A stretch of DNA of 64,000 bases, taken from positions 16,651 to 80,650 of the forward strand of contig CAJUDA010000002.1 of NCBI GenBank assembly GCA_910584875.1. Reading direction: 5' to 3'. The notes beneath the pieces were generated by a model, which was given only the letters and a program-made list of their open reading frames with translations, had not been told where the DNA came from and ran no database searches. This document shows, piece by piece, positions 1 to 8,603 of this stretch (within the stretch, counting starts at the first letter, position 1; each line of letters begins with the position of its first letter). A program made the translations under genes and the position numbers. Source of the stretch: an uncultured Eubacterium sp. (GTDB lineage: Bacteria; Bacillota; Clostridia; Lachnospirales; Lachnospiraceae).

Positions 1-152
1 ACCAGCGTTTTCTGCGTCTCCAGTGTAAACTGATACGGCACGAGCACGATAAAATTTTTATCGCGGTGTTCTGCCGCTTCCTTACTGATCATATGATATA
101 AACAGGTGCTCCTGCCACTTCCGGAACCGCCCATGATAAATTGTAATGACAT
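1..152 (-). CDS. addB: ATP-dependent helicase/nuclease subunit B, N-terminal part (AddB)
   Basis: The first 50 codons of a gene that runs off the left edge. The start ATG (150-152) follows a strong AGGAGG. The N-terminus MSLQFIMGGSGSG, the Walker A position and the later LVPYQFTLETQ stretch are typical of clostridial AddB, the partner of AddA in the RecBCD-like end-resection enzyme that prepares double-strand breaks for RecA. The P-loop reads GSGSGRST: the invariant Lys of Walker A is Arg. The following conserved VPEQFT is VPYQFT here. The rest, including the nuclease and Fe-S cysteines, lies outside the window, so whether the gene is intact cannot be judged. Confidence 0.8.
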   Translation of the reverse strand, partial: MSLQFIMGGSGSGRSTCLYHMISKEAAEHRDKNFIVLVPYQFTLETQKTL

Positions 153-222
153 ACTTCCACCACCTCCTGCATACAATATACTAAGCTGGTAATACACTCC
201 ATATCTCAAAGGAGGCTCACCT

Positions 223-672
223 ATGGCAAAGACTAAAATTGTTGTCATTCAAAGGAAAGAACTGATCTATACAGCCATTTTCGCAGGACTTGGCATCCTG
301 CTGATCCTGTTACTTGTCTTTATGTTTCTGCCATCCCGGAAAGGCAGCGAAAAAGCTGCCGGCAGCGGAGCGGCAGGCAAATATAATCCCGGGGTCTATA
401 ATTCCCAGATCACACTGGGAGACTCCACCCTGAATCTGGAACTAGTCGTCGATGCTGACCAGATCAAATCCGTGTCCTTCATTAACCTGGAAGAGTCCGT
501 CACTACGATGTACCCTCTGGTGAAGCCATCCCTGGCATCCATCGAAAAAGAACTGGTTAAGGGTACCGGTCTTGATGATATCCCGGTATCAGAAAAAAGC
601 AAGTATACAGAGACCCTTCTGATCGAAGGGATCCGGACGGCATTAGACAAAGCTCTCGTGAATCCGGTCTAA
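223..672 (+). CDS. Small membrane-anchored protein, FMN-binding-domain-like
   Basis: 149 aa, ATG preceded by AAAGGAGG. Residues 14-36 form one hydrophobic segment, so the protein is probably anchored with its C-terminal domain outside. After a Gly/Ala/Ser linker, the part from about residue 52 (YNPGVYNSQITLG, then a strand with VVDADQIKSVSF, ending in a helix GIRTALDKAL) follows the layout of FMN-binding domains (as in RnfG) but lacks the Ser-Gly-Ala-Thr flavin attachment motif. It may be a degenerate relative of unknown role. It is divergent from addB, and its last 30 bp overlap the end of nadE on the other strand. Confidence 0.6.
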   Translation: MAKTKIVVIQRKELIYTAIFAGLGILLILLLVFMFLPSRKGSEKAAGSGAAGKYNPGVYNSQITLGDSTLNLELVVDADQIKSVSFINLEESVTTMYPLVKPSLASIEKELVKGTGLDDIPVSEKSKYTETLLIEGIRTALDKALVNPV

Positions 673-2586
673 TTCCGCTTTCCAGAGAGCATCACTGGCA
701 TCACTCGGCATCCTCAGGTCTCCGCGTGGTGACACGGAAACAGTACCTACCTTGGGACCATCCGGCAGGCAGGAGCGTTTGAACTGCTGGCGGAAGAAAC
801 GGTGATAAAAAGCCGACAGCCATTTATATATCGTATCTCTGTCATAGTCTCCCTGGAAGGTATACCATGCCAGACGATAGATCTTCGACGGCGAAAAGCC
901 AAACCGCAGAACATAATATAGGAAAAAATCATGCAGTTCGTATGGTCCCACGATATCTTCTGTCTTCTGGGAAATCTCCCCTTCTTCCGGCGGAAGAAGC
1001 TCCGGGCTGACCGGTGTATCCAGAACATCATACAGAATATTTTTCAGTGAATCCTGTTCTGCGCTGTCCGCATAATACTGAACCAGGAAGCGCACCAGTG
1101 TCTTGGGCACAGAACAGTTCACGCCATACATGGACATATGGTCTCCATTATAGGTCGCCCAGCCAAGGGCAAGCTCTGACATATCTCCGGTCCCGATCAC
1201 CATCCCACTGCACTGATTGGCGATATCCATCAGGATCTGCGTCCGCTCTCTCGCCTGTCCGTTTTCATATGTCACATCCTGGACCCGGATATCATGTCCG
1301 ATATCCCTGAAATGCGTGGTCACCGCTTCCCGGATATCAATCTCCCGCAAAGCTGTGCCAAGCTCTTCTGCCAGATGGACCGCATTCTCATATGTCCGGT
1401 CTGTCGTGCCAAAACAAGGCATCGTCACACACACGATCCCCTTTCTTGAAAGCCCAAGCCGGTCAAAAGCACGTACCGTCACAAGAAGCGCCAGCGTCGA
1501 ATCCAGTCCGCCGGACAAGCCGATAACAGCATTTTTACAGGACGTATGCTTTAACCGTTTCACAAGCCCGTTTGCCTGGATATTCAGGATCTCATTACAT
1601 CGCTTTTCCCGGTTCTTTCTGGTGTCCGGTACAAAGGGCGTCCTCTGGTACTGTCTGGTCAGTGCCGTCTCTTCCTGTGTATTAATACCAAATTCCCGTA
1701 TCACAAATCCCTTTTCCGCCGGATCAGCCATCAGCGGAAAGGTAGTCATCCTCCTTCTCTCACTGCGCAGGCGGAACAGATCGATCTCCGTAACCAGATC
1801 GTGGTCATCCGCGAATGGTTCGCTCTCTGCCAGGACCGCGCCGTTTTCCACGATCAGATTGTGTCCGGCAAAGACCATATCCTGAGTCGACTCCCCCTCT
1901 CCCGCATCCGCATACAGATACACAGAAAGTGTCCTCGCCGACTGGTTTTTTACCAGTTCCCTGCGGTATGCTGCTTTGCCTGTCAGCTCATCGCTCGCTG
2001 AAGGATTGACGATGACGGAAGCCCCCGCCATGGCAAGCTCCCCGGACGGAGGGACCGGCATCCATAGATCCTCACAGATCTCTATGCCAAATGTAAACTC
2101 CGGCAGCCCGGCTGCCGCAAATAAAATCCGGTTTCCGATCACCGTCTCCTCGCCCCACGGAAGAAGGACCTCACTCACTGGCTGGTTCCAGGGGACAAAC
2201 TGTCTTGCCTCATAGAATTCAGCATAATTCGGAATATGGCTCTTAGGGACAATACCGCAGATCTTTCCCCTGTTCACCACCGCTGCCACATTATACAGCC
2301 GCCCCCTGTGCAAAAACGGCATACCGACAACAGAGACCAGATCAAGCTCCTTTGTCTCCTCTTTATATTCTTTCAATGCCTGGAGCGCCCCCTCCAGCAA
2401 TGTATCCTGCAAAAAAAGATCATTGCAGGTAAACCCTGTCAGGGAAAACTCGGGAAATGCCAGCAGCTTTACGCCCAGGTCAGCCATCTTCCCCGCCTTA
2501 TCCACCATTTTGTCTCTGTTAAACCCGCAGTCCGCCACCCTCAGTTCAGGGGAAGAAACTGCGACCTTGATAAAACCATCCCTCAT
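643..2586 (-). CDS. nadE: Glutamine-dependent NAD(+) synthetase
   Basis: Makes NAD from deamido-NAD, ATP and glutamine in the cytosol, the last step of NAD synthesis. 647 aa, the usual length of the two-domain glutamine-hydrolysing form. N-terminal nitrilase-type amidase: catalytic Glu46 (FPEF), Lys115 (VPKSH) and Cys171 (EICEDLW). C-terminal synthetase: ATP-pyrophosphatase P-loop SGGLDS at 358-363. An ATG lies four codons upstream (2598), but GGAGG sits five bases before the ATG at 2586, so that start is preferred. The gene is downstream of the probable 6S RNA on the same strand, with only a weak terminator between. Confidence 0.95.
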   Translation of the reverse strand: MRDGFIKVAVSSPELRVADCGFNRDKMVDKAGKMADLGVKLLAFPEFSLTGFTCNDLFLQDTLLEGALQALKEYKEETKELDLVSVVGMPFLHRGRLYNVAAVVNRGKICGIVPKSHIPNYAEFYEARQFVPWNQPVSEVLLPWGEETVIGNRILFAAAGLPEFTFGIEICEDLWMPVPPSGELAMAGASVIVNPSASDELTGKAAYRRELVKNQSARTLSVYLYADAGEGESTQDMVFAGHNLIVENGAVLAESEPFADDHDLVTEIDLFRLRSERRRMTTFPLMADPAEKGFVIREFGINTQEETALTRQYQRTPFVPDTRKNREKRCNEILNIQANGLVKRLKHTSCKNAVIGLSGGLDSTLALLVTVRAFDRLGLSRKGIVCVTMPCFGTTDRTYENAVHLAEELGTALREIDIREAVTTHFRDIGHDIRVQDVTYENGQARERTQILMDIANQCSGMVIGTGDMSELALGWATYNGDHMSMYGVNCSVPKTLVRFLVQYYADSAEQDSLKNILYDVLDTPVSPELLPPEEGEISQKTEDIVGPYELHDFFLYYVLRFGFSPSKIYRLAWYTFQGDYDRDTIYKWLSAFYHRFFRQQFKRSCLPDGPKVGTVSVSPRGDLRMPSDASDALWKAELDRIHESFV

Positions 2587-2616
2587 ACCAGCCTCCATAT
2601 TTTTAAGTTAGAAGAA

Positions 2617-2638
2617 GGGCAGCGATTGCTCGCTGCCC
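2617..2638 (-). terminator. Hairpin between 6S RNA and nadE
   Basis: Perfect 9-bp stem with a 4-base loop; on the minus strand it is followed by only a broken U run (UUCUUCU). It may end the 6S transcript partly, allowing read-through into nadE. Confidence 0.5.
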
Positions 2639-2649
2639 CACAAAATCTT

Positions 2650-2872
2650 TCGTAATATACCCAAAATGCCGGCTCCTGATTTTTGACTCCTAGCACAAAG
2701 CTAGGTGGGCAACCGCATGGTGTCTTCTGCCTTCCGTTGCTATGTCGCCATAATACCCGGTAATGGGCAGTGACGGCCCGGCATCCAACCCCAGATATAA
2801 GAATCCCGTTTAAAGTATTGTAGGTTCAAAAATTCAAGAGTTGTCGAACACTTCAGGATATATTATTTGCTT
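2650..2872 (-). ncRNA. ssrS: Probable 6S RNA
   Basis: There is no coding sequence here, but a transcript of about 200 nt with the shape of 6S RNA, which binds sigma-A RNA polymerase and mimics an open promoter. By eye: closing stem AAUAUAUCC (2856-2864) with GGGUAUAUU (2654-2662); a second stem CUCUUGAAUUUUUGA (2824-2838) with UCAAAAAUCAGGAG (2672-2685); then a large central bubble whose 3' side carries the small hairpin CCUAGC-uuugu-GCUAGG, and a long imperfect terminal arm. The 5' part GAAGUGUUCGACAA resembles the start of E. coli 6S (GAGAUGUUCGCAA). A near-consensus promoter lies just upstream. An unrelated structured RNA is the main alternative. Confidence 0.72.
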
Positions 2873-2878
2873 ACTATT

Positions 2879-2907
2879 AGTATACTGAAAAATCCCTCAT
2901 TTATCAA
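2879..2907 (-). promoter_or_regulatory. Sigma-A promoter of the 6S RNA
   Basis: -35 TTGATA (2902-2907), 17-bp spacer, -10 TATACT (2879-2884). Predicted transcription start near 2872. The -35 box overlaps the stop codon of the upstream histidine kinase. Confidence 0.75.
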
Positions 2908-4361
2908 GTTAAATTTTCAGAAGTTTCTGGAAATTCGACAAAAAAGCATGTCCCACTCTGTTCGCCGCTCTCCACAAAGATCGTTCCCCTGTGCCGTTCC
3001 ACAATATTATTCGCCACGACAAGACCAAGCCCGGAGCCTTCCTTCTCGCCATGATTGCTTGCCCGGTAAAATTTTTCAAAAATATTTTCCCACTCTCCTT
3101 CGGGAATGACACTTCCGATATCCTTTACGCTTGTGACGATCTTTCCGTCCCGACGCGCCACATGAACATCGATCCGGGTTCCTTCATAAGAATATTTCAC
3201 CGCGTTCTGCAAAAGAATGATAAACAACTGGCGGATCCGGTCATAATCCCCGTCGATCAGCGAACATTCATCATCATATGTCACATTGCCGGTCAGGTTT
3301 TTCTGTTTCATCAGGATACGGATGCTGCGCATGGCATCCTGCATCACGGCAATGACATTCAACACCTCCAGATTCAATTCATAATCCGGATTCTGCATAC
3401 GCGAAAGGATCAGAAGATCGGATACCAGATGTTCCATCCCGGCGCACTCGTGCTGGATCCTTTTCAGATATTCTTTCTGTTTTCCCTCATCCTGCACATA
3501 CCCTTCCACCATCGCATCAGCATATCCTTTTACAACCGAGATCGGTGTCCGCAGTTCATGGGAAACATTTGAGAAAAAATCACGTCTGTTCTGCTCAATA
3601 TCCTCCCGATACGCCTCCGCCTGCACCAGTTTCTCAGAAAGGATATCCATACTTTCTGCCAGAGACCCCAGTTCATCCCGGCGTGAGATTCCCGTTTTAT
3701 AATCATACTGCCCCGCTGCCATCACCAGTGCGCTTTCCTTGATACGGATGATGGGCCGCACCAGCTGCCTTGAAAAATAGAAGGCGAGCAGTACAGCCAT
3801 CAAAAGACCCATCGCAATACAGATCAGCATGTATTTTTCATATTGCACAATCGTATTTTCCTGCATTTCCATAGGGCCGGACGTCACTACCGCCCCGATC
3901 ACTTCCCCTGCGTCATTGCGGATCGGCAGGGCGATATGGAGCATTTTTTTCTGGTAGATATCATCATAATCACTGTAATTTTTTTTCTTTCCATTATAGG
4001 CGCTGTCGAGAATCCGCTTCGTCTCTTCCGGCAGGGTCACCATACGGACATCCATACTCGTATAGTCCTCGGAGAGCGGGCTGCTGCTGTCAGGATTGCT
4101 CAGGACCCACACATCAATATCCTGCTGATTCCCGAAATCCTCCAGTGCACTCATATAATCCTGAAAAGCGTCTGCCTCATCGTTCTGAGACGCCCTGCTG
4201 GTGCGCTGCGCAACGGCCGACGCCAGATCCCCCAGCTGCTGCTTGTATGCCCCCACGATATTGGTACGGTTAAAACGGGTGAACATCAACCCCGTCATAA
4301 CGGTAAACACGATAAGGACAACACTAAAATATACAAATACCCGCCAAAAAATCTTTTTCAT
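2904..4361 (-). CDS. Sensor histidine kinase
   Basis: 485 aa membrane kinase. Transmembrane segment about residues 8-27, an extracytoplasmic sensor region (about 30-175), a second membrane segment (176-195), a HAMP linker (about 197-250), the dimerisation/phosphoacceptor domain with His268 in SNVSHELRTP, then a HATPase domain with an N box (LLQNAVKYS) and the G box GSGLGL near the C-terminus. It forms a pair with the response regulator 19 bp upstream and resembles the PhoR/ResE type. The ligand cannot be told from the sequence. Confidence 0.92.
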   Translation of the reverse strand: MKKIFWRVFVYFSVVLIVFTVMTGLMFTRFNRTNIVGAYKQQLGDLASAVAQRTSRASQNDEADAFQDYMSALEDFGNQQDIDVWVLSNPDSSSPLSEDYTSMDVRMVTLPEETKRILDSAYNGKKKNYSDYDDIYQKKMLHIALPIRNDAGEVIGAVVTSGPMEMQENTIVQYEKYMLICIAMGLLMAVLLAFYFSRQLVRPIIRIKESALVMAAGQYDYKTGISRRDELGSLAESMDILSEKLVQAEAYREDIEQNRRDFFSNVSHELRTPISVVKGYADAMVEGYVQDEGKQKEYLKRIQHECAGMEHLVSDLLILSRMQNPDYELNLEVLNVIAVMQDAMRSIRILMKQKNLTGNVTYDDECSLIDGDYDRIRQLFIILLQNAVKYSYEGTRIDVHVARRDGKIVTSVKDIGSVIPEGEWENIFEKFYRASNHGEKEGSGLGLVVANNIVERHRGTIFVESGEQSGTCFFVEFPETSENLT

Positions 4362-4380
4362 CGTTATCGCTCACCTGTAC

Positions 4381-5070
4381 CTATACATTTAATTCAAATT
4401 TGTAACCCAGCCCCCAGATCGTCTTGATCTCCCAGTCCGGGTGCGGCACTTTATCCAATTTTGCACGGAGCCGTTTGATATGGGAATCCACCGTACGGCT
4501 GTCTCCAAAATAGTCCTGCCCCCAGAGACTGTCCAGAAGATTATCTCTTGTAAATACTTTGCTGGGATTGCCGGCAAGGATCCACATCGTCTCCACTTCC
4601 TTCTTGGTCATGGGAAGTTTCTCTGCCCCGATATAGACGGTGTATGCTTCAATATTAATGGTCAGGTCACTGATGCTGAGCACCTTCTTTTCCTCTGTCA
4701 CCTCGCTGCGTCCCATACGCCGGAGCACGGCACGCACCCGCGCCATCACTTCCTCACCATTAAATGGTTTTACCACATAATCATCTGCCCCGATATCCAG
4801 TCCCATAACACGCTCATAGTCTTCTCCCTTTGCCGTCACAAGAATGATCGGTACATCGGAGTCCTCTCTTATTTTTTCACAGACCTTGTAGCCGTCCATC
4901 CCCGGCATCATGACATCCAGAAGGATCACCGCCGGATCTGTCTTGCGAAACATCTCCAGTGCCTCAAATCCGTCTTTTGCCACCACCGGCTCAAAGCCCT
5001 CCTTTGCCACATAGGTGCCCAGTACCTCACGTATATCCTCGTTGTCATCTACAATCAATATGCGCTGCAT
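4381..5070 (-). CDS. OmpR-family response regulator
   Basis: 229 aa. Receiver domain with phosphoacceptor Asp52 (ILLDVMMPG), acidic pair Asp8/Asp9 and Lys in the VTAKGE motif; the C-terminal winged helix (about 130-226) includes the DNA-recognition stretch SRTVDSHIKRLRAKL. It is the partner of the kinase directly downstream. Start ATG at 5070 with AAAGGAGGCGAGG before it. It is divergent from the Ig-like secreted protein gene, whose promoter region it shares, so that gene is a possible target. Confidence 0.93.
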   Translation of the reverse strand: MQRILIVDDNEDIREVLGTYVAKEGFEPVVAKDGFEALEMFRKTDPAVILLDVMMPGMDGYKVCEKIREDSDVPIILVTAKGEDYERVMGLDIGADDYVVKPFNGEEVMARVRAVLRRMGRSEVTEEKKVLSISDLTINIEAYTVYIGAEKLPMTKKEVETMWILAGNPSKVFTRDNLLDSLWGQDYFGDSRTVDSHIKRLRAKLDKVPHPDWEIKTIWGLGYKFELNV

Positions 5071-5091
5071 ATCCTCGCCTCCTTTTCTACC

Positions 5092-5120
5092 AACATACCA
5101 TACCGCATTTTAGATTTCAA
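5092..5120 (-). promoter_or_regulatory. Promoter of the two-component operon
   Basis: -35 TTGAAA (5115-5120), 17-bp spacer, -10 TATGTT (5092-5097), a short leader before the response regulator's Shine-Dalgarno. Confidence 0.5.
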
Positions 5121-5206
5121 GTGTTTTAGTAAAGTGACATTTTTGTGCCATAGCAACATGATAATTTTAGGATGAACAAGTAAAAATGCAGAAAGGAGAG
5201 TGTTTT

Positions 5207-5887
5207 TTGAAGAAAAAAACAGTTTGGCTTTTGGCATTAATCTTTTTGGCTGGTTCTATTTTGGCTCCGCATTCTTCTGTGGCTGCCGCCACAAAGAAAC
5301 CAAAATTGAACGTAAAAAAACTTAATATGACAACAGGAACCAATTTCCGTCTTCGTGTATATAATTTGAAAAAAAAGCAGCGTGTCGTCTATACATCTAC
5401 CAACGAAGAAGTGATCTCCATCGGTAAGGCGGTATCAAAAGGAAAGCGTGTTACCATTAATGCAGTGTCCATCGGTTCTGCCACGGTGAATGCCACAGTG
5501 AAGAAGGGAAAAAAAGTAATCCGCCGGTTAAAATGCCGGATCAAAGTGACTCCTAACGCTTTCAGTATTAAATTTCCCAAGCGCACGATCCGTCTGAACA
5601 CAGACAGCCGTTTTCGTCTGAAACCGATCATAAAGCCAAATACGTCGATGGAACAGCCGATTTTTGAGAGCGACAACCCTTTTGTAGCCTCTGTGAGCAG
5701 CCGTGGTGTGGTTACTGCAATATCATCCGGAACGGCAACGATCACAGCAACACTTCTTTCTTCCGGTCTGACAGCCACCTGTAATATTGAAGTCCGGTCA
5801 AAGCCAGAAAGCAATGCCACTGAAAAGCCTTCCCATCAGGGAAAACCGAGTACAACGATTGAAAAGAAAAAAGTACCAGAGGACTAA
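5207..5887 (+). CDS. Secreted Ig-like (BIG2-type) domain protein
   Basis: 226 aa from a TTG start at 5207, chosen because AAAGGAG (5192-5198) lies 8 bases before it; the in-frame ATG at 5186 overlaps the region upstream of that site. The N-terminus is a signal peptide (KKK, then a hydrophobic core ending near VAAA). Two bacterial Ig-like repeats follow: KLNVKKLNMTTGTNFRL to about residue 120, and FSIKFPKRTIRL with the typical ASVSSRGVVTAISSGTATITA signature. A polar tail follows. It is rich in Lys/Arg and has no cell-wall sorting motif. Probably exported and surface-associated; function unknown. Confidence 0.8.
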   Translation: MKKKTVWLLALIFLAGSILAPHSSVAAATKKPKLNVKKLNMTTGTNFRLRVYNLKKKQRVVYTSTNEEVISIGKAVSKGKRVTINAVSIGSATVNATVKKGKKVIRRLKCRIKVTPNAFSIKFPKRTIRLNTDSRFRLKPIIKPNTSMEQPIFESDNPFVASVSSRGVVTAISSGTATITATLLSSGLTATCNIEVRSKPESNATEKPSHQGKPSTTIEKKKVPED

Positions 5888-5907
5888 ATCCTCCGGTACT
5901 TTTTTCT
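5867..5907. terminator. Bidirectional terminator
   Basis: Hairpin AGTACC(a)GAGGA / TCCTC(c)GGTACT flanked by an A run on the left and a T run on the right, so it can end both the Ig-like gene (+) and the rnf operon (-). Confidence 0.8.
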
Positions 5908-5923
5908 TACTGATACAGCTTTT

Positions 5924-6724
5924 TTATGCCTGTAACGGCTGGATGATCTTCTTCGGACACTTCTCAGCACATTTGCCGCAGCCCTGGCATTTCTCTGCAT
6001 CGATGACAGCGATATTGTTTTCCACCTTCACCGCATCAAACTCACACTGTTTGACACATAGGCCACAGCCGATACAGCCTGCCTTACATACGCTCATGAC
6101 ATCCTTGCCTTTATCCTTTGAGTTACACTGGACCGCATAGGCAGAATCATAAGGGATCAGACTGATCACCTGATTCGGACAGGTCTCCACGCACTTACCG
6201 CAGGCAACACATTTCTCTTTGTCTACAAAGGCAATGCCGTCTTTGATCGACAACGCATCAAACTGGCAGGCCTCGACACAGGATCCCAGTCCCAGACATC
6301 CGTATGCACATGCTTTGTCGCCGCGTCCCGGTACCATCACCGCACGCCGGCAGTCCATCTCACCGACATAGTTGTATTTATTGGAAGCATTTTCACATGT
6401 CCCGGCACATTTTACATAAGCGACCTGACGGACAGAAGAGCCTGCCTCTACGCCGAGGATCTCTCCGATCTTCCCTGCCACCGGTGCGCCTCCTACCGGA
6501 CACGCATTGACAGGAGCGTCCCCTGCCACAATAGCATCAGCAAGACCGTCGCAGCCCGGATACCCGCATCCGCCACAGTTATTTCCTGGCAGACATTCAC
6601 GGACCTGTATCACCCGTTCGTCCGTTTTGACTTCAAATGCCTTTGCTGCGACCCCCAGCAGGACGCCGATCAGGATACCCAGCACAGCAAGGAGTACCAC
6701 CGAGAAAATAATTATGTTTGTCAT
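5924..6724 (-). CDS. rnfB: Rnf complex iron-sulfur subunit B
   Basis: 266 aa electron-entry subunit of the Rnf ferredoxin:NAD+ oxidoreductase. N-terminal membrane helix (about 5-28), then the Fe-S domain with CLPGNNCGGCGYPGC (about 44-58) and further Cys at CPVGG and CAGTCEN, then several [4Fe-4S] motifs of CxxCxxCxxxCP type toward the C-terminus (CVACGKCVETCP, CIGCGLCVKQCE, CQGCGKCAEKCP). Accepts electrons from ferredoxin on the cytoplasmic side. Last gene of the operon, 18 bp after rnfA; the usual place for B in clostridial rnfCDGEAB. Confidence 0.95.
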   Translation of the reverse strand: MTNIIIFSVVLLAVLGILIGVLLGVAAKAFEVKTDERVIQVRECLPGNNCGGCGYPGCDGLADAIVAGDAPVNACPVGGAPVAGKIGEILGVEAGSSVRQVAYVKCAGTCENASNKYNYVGEMDCRRAVMVPGRGDKACAYGCLGLGSCVEACQFDALSIKDGIAFVDKEKCVACGKCVETCPNQVISLIPYDSAYAVQCNSKDKGKDVMSVCKAGCIGCGLCVKQCEFDAVKVENNIAVIDAEKCQGCGKCAEKCPKKIIQPLQA

Positions 6725-6742
6725 TTCGATTTCCTCCTTTAC

Positions 6743-7318
6743 TTAAAAGCTCACGCCGCCAAATCCACAGAAGGCGATCGCCATCAGTCCTGCTGTGATC
6801 AGCACGATCGGCGTTCCCTTCATCGCTGACGGGATATTGCAGTTTTCCAGTTTCTCGCGGATCCCTGCCATCAGGACGATAGCCAGGAAAAATCCTACCG
6901 AAGCACCAATTCCGCGGATGGTAGCTTCCAGAATGTTATCATTGTTCTGTACACTGAGCAGCGCCACACCAAGTACCGCACAGTTTGTCGTGATCAGCGG
7001 CAGATATACACCCAGTGATTTGTACAATGCCGGCATTGATTTTTTCATAAACATCTCAACAAACTGGACCAGTGCTGCGATCACCAGGATGAACACGATC
7101 GTATTCAGATATTCCAGATGATTGGGAAGCAGAAGCAGATTGTACAATGTACTCGTAATCAGCGAGGCGATCGTAATAACAAAGATTACGGCTCCGCCCA
7201 TGCCGGCTGCGGTCTCGACCTTCTTGGATACACCAAGGAAGGGACAGATCCCAAGGAACTGGCTCAATACAAAGTTGCTGACCAGTGCCGCCGTAAACAG
7301 AATGGTAAACAGACCCAT
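6743..7318 (-). CDS. rnfA: Rnf complex membrane subunit A
   Basis: 191 aa integral membrane protein with about six hydrophobic segments. Homologous to RnfE (shared motifs such as NPT/NFVLSQFLGICPFLGVS and TTNCAVLG) and inserted in inverted topology. The conserved Cys in LGICPFLG and TNCAVLG are those that bind an Fe-S cluster within the membrane in Rnf/Nqr enzymes. The start codon overlaps the rnfE stop, which implies coupled translation. Confidence 0.95.
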   Translation of the reverse strand: MGLFTILFTAALVSNFVLSQFLGICPFLGVSKKVETAAGMGGAVIFVITIASLITSTLYNLLLLPNHLEYLNTIVFILVIAALVQFVEMFMKKSMPALYKSLGVYLPLITTNCAVLGVALLSVQNNDNILEATIRGIGASVGFFLAIVLMAGIREKLENCNIPSAMKGTPIVLITAGLMAIAFCGFGGVSF

Positions 7319-7956
7319 TATTCATCAGCCTCCTTTTCTTCGATCTCTTTTTCATCTTGATTCGTCGCACTTGGCATCTGCAGACGGTTCTGCAGTGCCG
7401 TCAGCGCTGCCAGGACAAAGAATGCACCCGGCGCCATAACAAAGACGGAAATCTGGAACCCGTCCGGGATAAACTTGAAGCCGAAAACAGCACCTGATCC
7501 CAGGATCTCACGGCAGATACCGATCAGTGTCAGTCCCAGTGTAAATCCAAGCCCCATCCCGATACCGTCAAAGGCAGATGCAAACACCGGATTTTTGGAA
7601 GCATAGGCTTCCGCACGCCCGAGGATGATACAGTTTACAACGATCAGCGGAATATACACACCAAGCGCACTGTACAAAAACGGGATATATGCCTGCAGGA
7701 GAAGCTGGACGATCGTTACAAAGGACGCTACCACGACGATGAATGCCGGAATACGCACTTTATCCGGTATGATCTTACGCAGCGCCGAGATCAGCATATT
7801 GGACAGGATCAGTACCACGGTCGTGGAAAGTCCCATGCCGAGTCCGTTGATAGCGGAAGATGTGACTGCCAGTGTCGGACACATACCAAGCATCATGACA
7901 AAGGTAGGGTTTTCTTTAATGATACCGTTATGAAGCCGTTCTGTATATTTATTCAT
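7318..7956 (-). CDS. rnfE: Rnf complex membrane subunit E
   Basis: 212 aa, multi-spanning membrane protein with the family motif NPTFVMMLGMCPTLAVTSS near the N-terminus and VNCIILGRAEAYASKNP in the middle, both carrying conserved Cys. The C-terminus is a charged tail rich in Glu. Overlaps rnfG (upstream) and rnfA (downstream) by a single base each (TAATG junctions). Confidence 0.95.
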   Translation of the reverse strand: MNKYTERLHNGIIKENPTFVMMLGMCPTLAVTSSAINGLGMGLSTTVVLILSNMLISALRKIIPDKVRIPAFIVVVASFVTIVQLLLQAYIPFLYSALGVYIPLIVVNCIILGRAEAYASKNPVFASAFDGIGMGLGFTLGLTLIGICREILGSGAVFGFKFIPDGFQISVFVMAPGAFFVLAALTALQNRLQMPSATNQDEKEIEEKEADE

Positions 7957-8603
7957 TAATTCGCCCCCCTCTCTGATCCGTCAAAAAACAGGATTCCTTT
8001 TACCGCCCTTGTGATCGCGCGGGATGTTACGGTCGCGCCAGACAGCGCCTGCACCTGGGAATCATTGGATTCATTTTTATTATACATTTCACTCGAAGCA
8101 TTCTGAGGCGCTACCTTGCCGGCAAAGCCTTTCAGCCAGTCCTCATTTTCACAGTTCGCGCCAAGTCCGGCTGTCTCACTCTGCGAAGTGATGGAGATCC
8201 CTGTGATGGCGCCATTGGCGTCTACACCGAGCGCAAACCCGATGGCGCCGCCGTACCCTTTTGTGGCAGAGGCAAGAAATACCTTACCGCCATTCTTTGT
8301 CGGATGGATCTGCTCGATCACCAGATAATTTGCCAGCAGGTCGCCGTCCTTTGTCTCCGCATTGGAGAGGTCACGGGAACTGATATAGGCAAGAGCTTTT
8401 TTGACCGCTTCCGCATCGTTATCCAGCACGGAATCACCCTCTGCCACGACTGCCTGGCATGCCTCGTTATTTGTCTTTTCCTGGGATGCATCGATCGGCG
8501 CCTTGGTGATGGCATAGACACCTGCCAACACGGCGCCCAGGATCAGCGTGATCAGACAGAGGATCACGGCATCTTTGATCATACTGCTTTTTTTCTCATT
8601 CAT
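7956..8603 (-). CDS. rnfG: Rnf complex subunit G, covalent FMN protein
   Basis: 215 aa from ATG 8603, which has AAAGGAGGG upstream; an in-frame ATG at 8624 lacks a site. One N-terminal membrane helix (about 12-32) and an extracytoplasmic FMN-binding domain. The flavin attachment motif SGAT-V-T is at 188-193, with Thr191 the expected phosphoester-linked residue. Attachment needs an ApbE flavin transferase, which is not in this window. The start overlaps the rnfD end by 8 bp. Confidence 0.94.
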   Translation of the reverse strand: MNEKKSSMIKDAVILCLITLILGAVLAGVYAITKAPIDASQEKTNNEACQAVVAEGDSVLDNDAEAVKKALAYISSRDLSNAETKDGDLLANYLVIEQIHPTKNGGKVFLASATKGYGGAIGFALGVDANGAITGISITSQSETAGLGANCENEDWLKGFAGKVAPQNASSEMYNKNESNDSQVQALSGATVTSRAITRAVKGILFFDGSERGAN

